DNA from: Desulfobacteraceae bacterium
GTDB taxonomy: Bacteria > Desulfobacterota > DSM-4660 > Desulfatiglandales > Desulfatiglandaceae
DNA length: 5,187 bases
NCBI GenBank assembly: GCA_011042035.1
Contig: DQZA01000265.1
Coordinates: 1-5,187 of the forward strand
Reading direction: 5' to 3'
Within the stretch, counting starts at the first letter, position 1. Each line of letters begins with the position of its first letter. The translations under genes and the position numbers were made by a program. Under the pieces are notes generated by a model. That model saw nothing but the letters and a program-made list of their open reading frames with translations. It did no database searches and was not told the origin of the DNA. Shown here one piece after another: positions 1-5,187 of this stretch.

Positions 1-1164
1 TACAAGAAAGGCAACGGAATAGGCGTGCCCCTCGTGGGCTGCGGCTCCGCCAAATCGCTGCATAATACTGCCCAGCATATGAATAAATACCCCTCCTCCC
101 ATCATCGTGAAGAAGTTGACTGCTGTCATTGCACTGGCCGACATTTCCGAAGGCATGAGCTCCTTGATATGGGCATATATAACTTGACCAAAAGAGCTGA
201 AAAAGCCCAAAGAAAAGAACACAGTACCCAACAGCATGATATGCACAGGGGCCTTCCAAAGGGAAAACGAGGCTGCTAGGAATGCCGATAGGGTAGAACC
301 AAGGATAACTGTTTTCTTGTGTGATTTCAGTAAGTCATCCGAAAGAAGGCCACCGCACGGAGAACCAATAATAAATCCTAGGCTCAGAAGAAAAAGTAGG
401 TTGCCGGCTGTTATTGTGGGGAGCCGCAAGTATTCCATGAGGAAGGGCCCCGCCCAGAGTGCCTGTATGGCTACATATGAGCCATAGCGAATAAAAGCGC
501 TCAGGGATATGGCCCAATAACTCCAGCTGGAGAAAACAAGTTTTAAGGCCCCTAGCCAAGGGGAAACAGAGGTCCTTTGATTGTCGGCAAGTTGTACTCC
601 ATGCCCCTCTGGGGTGTCTCTGACTATAATGATTATGAATAGAACGAGAAGGACGTTAACCGCTGCAAGGGTGTAAAATGAACCTCTCCATCCAAGGGCC
701 TCCACCATCAGGGCCAAGGGCGATGTTGCTGCCAGGCTGCCCAAGGTCCCTAACGATAAGAGGAGCCCAGACATGGTAGCAAAGCGGTTTGGTGGAAACC
801 ATATTGTAAATAGCTTCAGGGGTCCCATTAAGTTGGCAGCCATTCCCAGGCCCAAAAGCCCGCGACCAAGAACTCCGCCGGCCATTGAACCAGCTCGTGC
901 AAATACAATGGCACCGAGTGTAGCCAGCAAGTTCAAACCTGCCATAGTAATCCTTGGCCCAAGTCTATCAAGGACTGGACCCAATGGAAACTGCACCAGT
1001 GCAAAGGTGTAGAAAAAGGCAGCCCCCAGGAGTCCAAGGTCCTCGTGGGTTAATTTCAGATCCTTCATCAACTGTGGTGCAATGATGGCGCTTGATGCCC
1101 TATAAAATAGTGACATCAGGAAGAGGGAAGAACAAACCGCGAATATCAGCCACTTTCTGTTCAT
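1..1164 (-). CDS. major facilitator superfamily transporter (3' end outside window)
   Basis: An ATG at 1164 opens 388 codons without a stop, continuing past the window edge. MFS proteins of this type are usually ~400-430 residues, so only the last helix or so is missing. It is an inner-membrane secondary carrier with many hydrophobic segments. There is no cleavable signal, as helix 1 (about 5-25) follows MNRK directly. Motif A between helices 2 and 3 reads GPVLDRLGPR (62-71). Motif B has GRGLLGLGMAA (100-110) with Arg101. WFPPNRFATMSGLLLSLGTLG (122-142) leads into helix 5, and a polar central loop lies at 182-203. The repeated motif A appears as GGLLSDDLLKSHKK (271-284). AAGGG nine bases upstream is a moderate ribosome binding site. 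Being last in a CoA-thioester cluster, it may carry an organic acid or ester (inference). The direction of transport is not evident. Confidence 0.92.
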   Translation of the reverse strand, partial: MNRKWLIFAVCSSLFLMSLFYRASSAIIAPQLMKDLKLTHEDLGLLGAAFFYTFALVQFPLGPVLDRLGPRITMAGLNLLATLGAIVFARAGSMAGGVLGRGLLGLGMAANLMGPLKLFTIWFPPNRFATMSGLLLSLGTLGSLAATSPLALMVEALGWRGSFYTLAAVNVLLVLFIIIIVRDTPEGHGVQLADNQRTSVSPWLGALKLVFSSWSYWAISLSAFIRYGSYVAIQALWAGPFLMEYLRLPTITAGNLLFLLSLGFIIGSPCGGLLSDDLLKSHKKTVILGSTLSAFLAASFSLWKAPVHIMLLGTVFFSLGFFSSFGQVIYAHIKELMPSEMSASAMTAVNFFTMMGGGVFIHMLGSIMQRFGGAAAHEGHAYSVAFLV

Positions 1165-1218
1165 TTCAGAGAACCCTTCACAAATACCATTAACAAGACT
1201 GAAGCGCCTGAATACAGA

Positions 1219-1995
1219 TTACAAGGCTTGGTTTCTTTTCAAGAAATTGATCAGGTGTCGCACGTATTCCCCGGGCTGTTGTTCATAGGTATTGTGTCCG
1301 CACCTTGGAAGCACTGCCAGTTCACCATTGCTGAGGTGTTTATAAAAGGCAACGCCCTGCTCAACGTCAAAAAGGAAGCTTCTGTCAGGGTAAAGTACAA
1401 GGGCGGGGCAGATCACCTTAAGTAGCACGGGCCTGAGATCAAAGACGTCCCTGCCGTAAGCACCTCCGTAGCGAATGAATTGGTTAAAGAACTGTTCCGC
1501 ATATTCCTGGCCGTGCCATTGGATCAATTTATCCCTTAGGTCTGGTTCAAGTTCCTGAAAGGTTTTTGTGAATTTTATACTGTTGAATTCTGTCATTGGG
1601 ATTTGGCTGAAGCATTGAGTGCTTGATGTAACCAATGAAAGAACCCTTTGTGGAAACTTGGCTGCAAAATCGACAGCAACCACACCACCTTCGCATTGCC
1701 CAACTAAGTGAACCTTGTCCAGGCCCAGGGTGTCCAAAAGCTGCTTGAGTTCCTTAACACTTTCAGGCCTGAATCTGTCGCTTACGTAGAAGGCTTCAAA
1801 GTCGCTTCCCCTTTCAGACCTTCCGTAACCTCGTCTGTCGTACATAATAACCCGGTGTCCAGCCGAGACGAGGCCTGGATAAATATCCTTCCACATTTGG
1901 GTACAACCGAAACCATGGTGAAGCAAAACGATGGGCTGTCCAGATCCGTGGTCCTCATAATATATTTTTCTATTGTTTATTGGTTGGTAAGGCAT
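1219..1995 (-). CDS. alpha/beta hydrolase with cysteine at the nucleophile position
   Basis: A complete 258-residue, single-domain alpha/beta hydrolase without a signal peptide, so probably cytosolic. The order is canonical: an oxyanion-hole segment VLLHHGFG (23-30); MYDRRGYGRS (51-60), the usual DxRGxGxS loop; the nucleophile elbow VGQCEGG (98-104) after strand 5; and a C-terminal CGHNTYEQQPGEY (232-244) with His234 as the catalytic histidine. Residue 101 is Cys (codon TGC) where most relatives have Ser. The usual GDRD acid loop reads YPDRSF (202-207), so the standard Asp position appears to be Ser206; Asp204 or Asp210 may substitute. Cys nucleophiles are known in dienelactone hydrolase and some thioesterases. 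A role on an ester, lactone or thioester feeding the acyl-CoA genes is inference. The next gene starts 54 bases on. Confidence 0.9.
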   Translation of the reverse strand: MPYQPINNRKIYYEDHGSGQPIVLLHHGFGCTQMWKDIYPGLVSAGHRVIMYDRRGYGRSERGSDFEAFYVSDRFRPESVKELKQLLDTLGLDKVHLVGQCEGGVVAVDFAAKFPQRVLSLVTSSTQCFSQIPMTEFNSIKFTKTFQELEPDLRDKLIQWHGQEYAEQFFNQFIRYGGAYGRDVFDLRPVLLKVICPALVLYPDRSFLFDVEQGVAFYKHLSNGELAVLPRCGHNTYEQQPGEYVRHLINFLKRNQAL

Positions 1996-2001
1996 TATAG
2001 G

Positions 2002-2007
2002 CTCCTT
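2002..2007 (-). promoter_or_regulatory. strong Shine-Dalgarno AAGGAG for the alpha/beta hydrolase gene
   Basis: AAGGAG on the minus strand is followed by six bases (CCTATA) and ATG at 1995. It is the clearest ribosome binding site in the window and confirms the hydrolase start. Confidence 0.8.
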
Positions 2008-2039
2008 CTATGATTATGATTCAGAATACCAGCTGAGGG

Positions 2040-2462
2040 TCATTGTGCTGGCAAGGGATCCTTTTTCCTGTAAACGAGCGCCTGGCACCTGGATATAAAC
2101 TTGCCCGAATTGTCGGTGACATCTATCTCGTATGTGGCGGTTCTCCGGGTCCTGTTTATCTCCCTTGCCTCGGCAACCAGTATGTCGTTTGTAGTGGTCG
2201 GGGCAAAAAAGGTGATATTCATATTGAGTGCTACGGCCACTGTGCCGTGTGAGTTGGAGGCCAATTCAAAGGCCTCATCGATCAAGCCAAAAAGGGCACC
2301 TCCATGGGTGATACCGTGGATGTTCAGCTTTTTTTCATCCACTTCCATCCGCACCTTTGCGTAACCCGGTTCGACATCCACAACCTCCAGATCGAGAAGC
2401 TTGGCAAAGGGTTCTTTACTGGCCTTTTGGGTCAAAAGAGAGATTGGATTTCCCTCATCCAT
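2040..2462 (-). CDS. PaaI-family hotdog thioesterase
   Basis: A complete 140-residue protein with a single hotdog fold, the normal size for PaaI-type acyl-CoA thioesterases. These cytosolic enzymes cleave an acyl-CoA to the free acid and CoA, usually as dimers or tetramers. The signature is NIHGITHGGALFGLIDEAFE (about 47-66). The NxHGxxHGG block shapes the oxyanion and substrate pocket, and Asp62 on the hotdog helix matches the catalytic acid of PaaI. The strands EPGYAKVRMEV before it, and VALNMNITFFAP and FISRCQALVYRK after it, are typical. The start has two adjacent ATG codons; the second suits the GGAGG spacing better. It lies 116 bases after the alpha synthetase gene and 44 before the hydrolase gene. 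In this setting it may free CoA from a dead-end or over-accumulated acyl-CoA (inference). The aromatic versus aliphatic substrate cannot be told. Confidence 0.92.
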   Translation of the reverse strand: MDEGNPISLLTQKASKEPFAKLLDLEVVDVEPGYAKVRMEVDEKKLNIHGITHGGALFGLIDEAFELASNSHGTVAVALNMNITFFAPTTTNDILVAEAREINRTRRTATYEIDVTDNSGKFISRCQALVYRKKDPLPAQ

Positions 2463-2545
2463 CATAAACCCTCCAACTCAGTATTCCAGCCTCGGTCAGG
2501 GGCCTTTTGCTTCGCCTGTTCAAGAGTCAGGTTCAAATGTGCCAT
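2462..2545 (-). CDS. possible 27-residue small ORF overlapping the thioesterase start
   Basis: An ATG at 2545 (or an in-frame GTG at 2548) opens 27 codons beginning MAHLNLTLEQAKQK and ending ELEGL. The TGA stop (2464-2462) overlaps the two ATG codons of the thioesterase. A GAGG lies about 10 bases before the GTG. The last codons contain the GGAGG that serves the thioesterase, an arrangement typical of translational coupling. It resembles no family I know, and 27 open codons can arise by chance, so it may be just spacer. The product would be a soluble, helix-prone peptide. Confidence 0.25.
   Translation of the reverse strand: MAHLNLTLEQAKQKAPDRGWNTELEGL
2470..2474 (-). promoter_or_regulatory. 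Shine-Dalgarno GGAGG for the thioesterase gene
   Basis: GGAGG is followed by GTTTATGATG on the minus strand. The first ATG (2465) is four bases away and the second (2462) is seven, so the second has the better spacing. The difference is one residue. Confidence 0.7.
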
Positions 2546-2584
2546 CACAATCCGTTACCTCGCTATTTGGTTGAGTCAGATTCA
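2524..2584. repeat. two direct copies of GAGTCAGRTTCA
   Basis: Plus-strand 2524-2535 (GAGTCAGGTTCA) and 2573-2584 (GAGTCAGATTCA) match at 11 of 12 bases and start 49 bases apart. The second copy runs into the stop codon of the alpha gene. They could be paired operator half-sites or a small duplication. No clear promoter was found next to them. Confidence 0.35.
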
Positions 2585-4039
2585 TCTGGTATTGCCACTC
2601 AACTTAAAATTGTCCTTTATTTGCTTGTATCTCCACAATGCTGCCATGGCCCTAACAGCCCTCTCAGGAGCGGGGTAGACCGGAATGCCGTGGTCCTGAA
2701 GGAAGGCCACGGCCTCGTCTTCCCGGCCACAAAAGCATGAACAAATAATGGGCTTCCTATATTTTTCTGGTATCTGCACGAATGCCTCGCAGACCTCAAG
2801 CATCCAGTTTCTGAAAAAATCCAATGGTATTTCAATGGACCGGTCAGCCATTTTGATTTTGTGCTCAAAGTGTATTGGCCCAAATATGCCGTAAAAAAGC
2901 ATGCCGTCATATTGATCCAGTTGGAGCGTAAGCTCCGGTAGTTTCTTGAAGATAAGTTCCAGGTCATAATTCATGGTAATATCAATGGGGTTCTTGGGCG
3001 AGGCAGTGAGAGGCGTTATAGCGCGGATCTTTTTCTGGATCTCTATATCAAAGGGAGGGACCTCCAGCCCTTGGCGATTGCACTCATCTGCCGTTGATGT
3101 GGCAGGTCCACCGGAATTACTCAACACAATGATGCGATTGTTCGAAGGGAGCGGCTGCTGTGCAAGGGCAAGGGCCCAGTCAAAAAGATCTGTGAGGGTC
3201 CACGCACGAAGTATTCCACACTGGCGAAATAGGCCATCGTACAGTTCATCGGGCCCGGAGATTGATCCCGTGTGGGACAGAGATGCTCTGCGGCCCGCAT
3301 CGGTCCCGCCCACATAGATCGCCACAACGGGTTTGCGGGGAGTTATTTTCCTTGCTACCTCCATGAACTGGCGAGGTCTTTTTAGCCCTTCTATATAAAG
3401 GGCAATGGCCCTGGTCTGAGGATCAGCGCCGAGGTATTCAAGGCAATCAACCATGTCTATATCGGCCTGGTTGCCCACGCTGATAGCCTTGCTCAGGCCG
3501 AGGCCCAGATTTGCGAAATAGGGAAGGGTTTGGGTGACGTAACTACCGCTCTGGGAAGCAATGCCCACGTGCCCGGGCTTGTAAAGATGGGCAAACCACG
3601 TGGTGTTGAGGCCTATCTCTGAATTGATAATACCTATGCAATTGGGGCCAAGGAAACGTATGCCATGTTTACGGGCAATTTGTACGAGGTGGTCTTGCAA
3701 GCGCCGTCCTTCAGGACCCATCTCTTCATAGCCCGCTGTTATGATGATTGCACCCCTGATGCCTTTTTTACCGCATTGCTCAAGGGCCTCGGGAACAGCA
3801 GTGTTTGGTATTACCATCACTGCCACATCAGCAGGCTCCGGGAGATCCGTCACGCTAAGGTAGGCCTTGAGGCCCATGATCTCTTTTTCTCTGGGGTGAA
3901 CAGGATAGACCTTGCCCTGGTATCCTCCCTTTATTATATTAAGTAGCTGAGAGGTACCTATATTTTCAATGGAGTTTGATCCACCAAGAAATGCAATGGA
4001 TCTTGGATTAAGTATTTTATCGAGAGGACTTCCGCTCAC
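2582..4039 (-). CDS. acyl-CoA synthetase (NDP-forming) alpha subunit
   Basis: The product is 485 residues from GTG 4039 (495 if GTG 4069 is used), close to the ~460 of characterised ADP-forming acetyl-CoA synthetase alpha subunits. It carries the CoA-binding and phosphoryl-transfer part of the enzyme. Numbering from 4039: LDKILNPRSIAFLGGS (6-21) starts the CoA-binding Rossmann domain; VYPVHP and the following segment to about 125 complete it; FLGPNCIGI (129-137); SQSGSYVTQ (162-170) and ISVGNQADIDM (186-196) belong to the ligase core; IEGL (217-220) holds the conserved Glu; and SHTGS (255-259) gives His256 as the phospho-histidine. The third, flavodoxin-like domain runs from about 300 to YPAPERAVRAMAALWRY near 455-471. 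All key residues are present. The start fits the family because about eight residues precede ILNP. It follows the beta gene after an 83-base spacer. The acyl group used is unknown. Confidence 0.93.
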   Translation of the reverse strand: MSGSPLDKILNPRSIAFLGGSNSIENIGTSQLLNIIKGGYQGKVYPVHPREKEIMGLKAYLSVTDLPEPADVAVMVIPNTAVPEALEQCGKKGIRGAIIITAGYEEMGPEGRRLQDHLVQIARKHGIRFLGPNCIGIINSEIGLNTTWFAHLYKPGHVGIASQSGSYVTQTLPYFANLGLGLSKAISVGNQADIDMVDCLEYLGADPQTRAIALYIEGLKRPRQFMEVARKITPRKPVVAIYVGGTDAGRRASLSHTGSISGPDELYDGLFRQCGILRAWTLTDLFDWALALAQQPLPSNNRIIVLSNSGGPATSTADECNRQGLEVPPFDIEIQKKIRAITPLTASPKNPIDITMNYDLELIFKKLPELTLQLDQYDGMLFYGIFGPIHFEHKIKMADRSIEIPLDFFRNWMLEVCEAFVQIPEKYRKPIICSCFCGREDEAVAFLQDHGIPVYPAPERAVRAMAALWRYKQIKDNFKLSGNTR

Positions 4040-4046
4040 TTCGATA

Positions 4047-4051
4047 TCCTT
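4047..4051 (-). promoter_or_regulatory. Shine-Dalgarno AAGGA for the alpha-subunit gene
   Basis: On the minus strand AAGGA is followed by seven bases and then GTG at 4039. The two earlier in-frame GTG codons (4069 and 4066) have no purine-rich site before them and sit in the arm of the CACAGAGGC inverted repeat. This supports 4039 as the start. Confidence 0.6.
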
Positions 4052-4060
4052 TACAAGCAA

Positions 4061-4111
4061 TTTCACCACAGAGGCTCAGAGGGTACAGAAAATGCTATGC
4101 CTCTGTGATGG
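4061..4111. repeat. CACAGAGGC inverted repeat in the beta-alpha spacer
   Basis: On the plus strand CACAGAGGC (4067-4075) is matched by its exact reverse complement GCCTCTGTG (4099-4107), giving a 9-bp perfect stem with a 23-base loop. Partial pairing continues outward (4065/4109 and 4064/4110) after one mismatch. The left half also holds a degenerate direct repeat (CAGAGGCT, CAGAGGGT, ACAGAAA). There is no run of T after the stem in the direction of transcription, so it is not a typical intrinsic terminator. It could be a mobile intergenic repeat, an RNA-processing or stability element, or a weak attenuator that unbalances beta and alpha expression. The stem is visible; the role is open. Confidence 0.7.
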
Positions 4112-4122
4112 TTCTTTAATCC

Positions 4123-4803
4123 CTACGCCCCATTCGGGTCCAGCACAACCAGTGCATCAACTGCTACGGGCTTGCTGCCCTGCAGAATCAAGGGGTTTAT
4201 GTCAATTTCCTTCACATCATCGTTTTCCAGCCCGATACGGCCCACTGCCATGAGGATATCAGCAAGTGCATCGATGTCCGCTGCAGGCATGCCGCGAACC
4301 GCGTCCAGAATCTTATGCCCCTTTATCTCACGCATCATCTCCAGTGCATCATGTTTTTCAAGAGGAGCCACCCGGAATGAAATGTCTTTAAGGATTTCCG
4401 TAAAAATTCCACCAAGCCCAAACATCACGCAGGGGCCGAACTGAGGGTCCCTGGTAAGCCCCACTACCAACTCCCTCTGGCCCTTGATCATTTCCTGGAC
4501 AAGCACAGCCTTTTCATTATTTTCCACGTTTTCCGTAATCTCATTGAAGGCCTCTATGGCCTCTTGTTCATTTCGTATATCAACTCTTATGAGGCCCTTT
4601 TCTGTCTTGTGGGCTAGGGAAGGGGAGTGTCCCTTCAGGACTATGGGATACCCAATGTCTGAGGCTGCCTGTTTGAGTTCACCGACATTCCTGGCAAGTC
4701 GTTCTTTTGTAACGGGTATGCCATATGCTGCAAGGAGTTTCTTTGATTCATGTTCTGAAAGCATCTTTCTACCTTGTTCAATAGCCTTTTTTATAACATC
4801 CAT
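4123..4803 (-). CDS. acyl-CoA synthetase (NDP-forming) beta subunit, ATP-grasp
   Basis: This is a 226-residue ATP-grasp protein, the usual length for the separate beta subunit of ADP-forming acetyl/acyl-CoA synthetase. That enzyme interconverts acyl-CoA + ADP + Pi and acid + CoA + ATP in the cytosol. From the N-terminus it shows a helix with SEHESKKLLAAYGIPV (about 16-31) typical of the family; the strand YPIVLK (52-57) with an ATP-binding Lys; SPSLAHK (60-66), where His65 matches the second phospho-histidine known for the archaeal beta subunit; LVQEMI (101-106) for nucleotide binding; the glycine-rich MFGLGGIFTE (127-136); and EIDINPL (199-205), which holds the metal-binding Asp/Asn. The ATG start is fixed by an upstream GGAGG. 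The gene lies between two alpha-type genes, so it could pair with either or both products. No truncation is seen. Substrate cannot be deduced. Confidence 0.93.
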   Translation of the reverse strand: MDVIKKAIEQGRKMLSEHESKKLLAAYGIPVTKERLARNVGELKQAASDIGYPIVLKGHSPSLAHKTEKGLIRVDIRNEQEAIEAFNEITENVENNEKAVLVQEMIKGQRELVVGLTRDPQFGPCVMFGLGGIFTEILKDISFRVAPLEKHDALEMMREIKGHKILDAVRGMPAADIDALADILMAVGRIGLENDDVKEIDINPLILQGSKPVAVDALVVLDPNGA

Positions 4804-4808
4804 GTTAG

Positions 4809-4813
4809 CCTCC
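4809..4813 (-). promoter_or_regulatory. Shine-Dalgarno GGAGG that sets the start of the ATP-grasp gene
   Basis: On the minus strand the bases read GGAGG, five bases (CTAAC), then ATG at 4803. A longer frame starting with TTG at 4815 would begin inside this site, since its second codon is GAG of GGAGG. The ATG is therefore the much better start. Confidence 0.85.
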
Positions 4814-4815
4814 AA

Positions 4816-4919
4816 TGATTTGGTCTATTTAGTCCATTTCGTCAGTTTAGTCGATTAGGGTCATTGGGTCTATGCGTTCATTGGGTTCGTTGGGTTTATT
4901 GGGTTCATTGAGTTTATTG
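4816..4919 (-). repeat. degenerate 8-9 base tandem repeat crossing the end of the upstream alpha-type gene
   Basis: Read on the minus strand, about twelve units follow each other: CAATAAACT, CAATGAACC, CAATAAACC, CAACGAACC, CAATGAACG, then three 8-base units (CATAGACC, CAATGACC, CTAATCGA), then CTAAACTGA, CGAAATGGA, CTAAATAGA and CCAAATCA. The first part is coding and keeps a 9-base period, which yields the N-x-P-N-x-P tail of the upstream protein. The period slips to 8 around the end of the frame, and the TAA stop (4849-4847) falls inside a unit. The array ends one base before the TTGGAGG that carries the Shine-Dalgarno site of the next gene. The units are seen directly. That similar AAYRAACCC-type arrays occur between genes in other environmental bacteria is from memory and was not searched. 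Confidence 0.8.
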
Positions 4920-5187
4920 AATCGTTGGGGCTTATTGGCATACTTCCACAGCCCCGCCAAGGCGAGGGCTGCCCTTTCAGGTGTAGGGTAATTCACCAGT
5001 GCTCCCTTTTGCTCTAAATCCCTCACTTGATCGTCCCAGATTCCCGGAGGGGAGAGCAGGCAACTTATGATGGGTTTTTGTTGGTTCCATTGCTGCAACA
5101 GGCCCGTCATTCTCTCGATTGCATCGGCATTGGCCGACGCAAACATCATATATAGCAAAATCGCATCCACATTTTCATCGTTCAAAA
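4847..5187 (-). CDS. acyl-CoA synthetase (NDP-forming) alpha-type protein, C-terminal part (5' end outside window)
   Basis: This is the C-terminal end of a protein whose frame stays open to the window edge, so the N-terminus is missing; the TTG near 5185 is an internal Leu codon and not a start. The visible ~113 residues resemble the last domain of the complete alpha subunit encoded at 4039-2582. Both have a strand ending KPII followed by Cys-containing residues, then a YPxPERAxxAxAxLWxY signature (here YPTPERAALALAGLWKYA). This is the flavodoxin-like ligase domain of the succinyl-CoA synthetase alpha/ADP-forming acetyl-CoA synthetase family. The domain should end near FNK. The remaining ~20 residues are a polar Asn/Pro/Glu tail (KLNEPNKPNEPNER) made by an in-frame 9-base repeat. 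The stop lies 43 bases before the ATP-grasp gene. It could instead be the end of a longer fused synthetase; the missing part would decide. Family call confident, substrate unknown. Confidence 0.85.
   Translation of the reverse strand, partial: LNDENVDAILLYMMFASANADAIERMTGLLQQWNQQKPIISCLLSPPGIWDDQVRDLEQKGALVNYPTPERAALALAGLWKYANKPQRFNKLNEPNKPNEPNERIDPMTLID

Noticed and set aside
335..559. 74-residue minus-strand frame inside the transporter region
   Set aside because: It is an out-of-phase frame within the MFS gene; the true frame runs unbroken from 1164 to the edge with MFS motifs A and B in place.
773..1012. Plus-strand 79-residue Pro/Ala/Arg-rich frame
   Set aside because: Its composition is what the antisense of a Gly/Leu-rich membrane protein gives; no independent evidence of coding.
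1708..2013. 101-residue plus-strand frame antisense to the alpha/beta hydrolase
   Set aside because: It is the antisense shadow of a gene with clear catalytic motifs, with no family features and no convincing ribosome binding site.
2536..2550. CRP/FNR-like operator around TGTGATGGCACA on the minus strand
   Set aside because: The arms are only four bases with a four-base centre and do not match a TGTGA-N6-TCACA or TTGAT-N4-ATCAA site.
4067..4107. Intrinsic terminator between beta and alpha genes
   Set aside because: The stem is only 9 bp with a 23-base loop, and there is no U-tract after it on the minus strand; it also separates two subunits of one enzyme.
4816..4919. CRISPR array
   Set aside because: The unit is 8-9 bases with no unique spacers; it is a degenerate tandem repeat.
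4847..5187. Complete small protein starting at TTG 5185
   Set aside because: The frame is open to the edge and begins inside a known ligase domain, so it is the end of a larger gene.

Overview
All recognisable genes in this window lie on the minus strand, so transcription runs from position 5187 towards position 1. The largest gap between genes is about 116 bases, which suggests one polycistronic unit. The unit enters the window mid-gene on the right and leaves it mid-gene on the left. The content is a cluster for coenzyme A thioester metabolism with a transporter. The gene style suggests a free-living bacterium. The separate alpha and beta subunits of NDP-forming acyl-CoA synthetase, the PaaI-type thioesterase and the intergenic short-period repeats are all common in anaerobic Desulfobacterota and related lineages. 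That placement is inference, because the window holds no phylogenetic marker.

Layout in transcription order: (1) 5187-4847, the C-terminal end of an acyl-CoA synthetase alpha-type protein, cut by the window edge, whose last ~20 residues are encoded by a degenerate 9-base repeat; (2) 4803-4123, a complete ATP-grasp (beta) subunit; (3) a 4040-4122 spacer holding an inverted repeat; (4) 4039-2582, a complete alpha subunit (CoA-binding, ligase core, phospho-histidine motif SHTGS); (5) a 116-base spacer with a possible 27-codon small ORF; (6) 2462-2040, a PaaI-like hotdog thioesterase; (7) 1995-1219, an alpha/beta hydrolase whose nucleophile position is cysteine; (8) 1164-1, a major facilitator transporter lacking only its last helix at the window edge. 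No convincing plus-strand gene, RNA gene, CRISPR array or insertion sequence was seen.

Working model (inference): the alpha and beta subunits interconvert a carboxylic acid plus CoA with its acyl-CoA, coupled to ATP/ADP. The thioesterase can release the acid and free CoA, the hydrolase may cut an ester, lactone or thioester in the same route, and the transporter moves the acid or its precursor across the membrane. The substrate cannot be read from the sequence. The most unusual points are the alpha-beta-alpha arrangement, the 9-base repeat that crosses a stop codon into a ribosome binding region, and the non-standard catalytic residues of the hydrolase.
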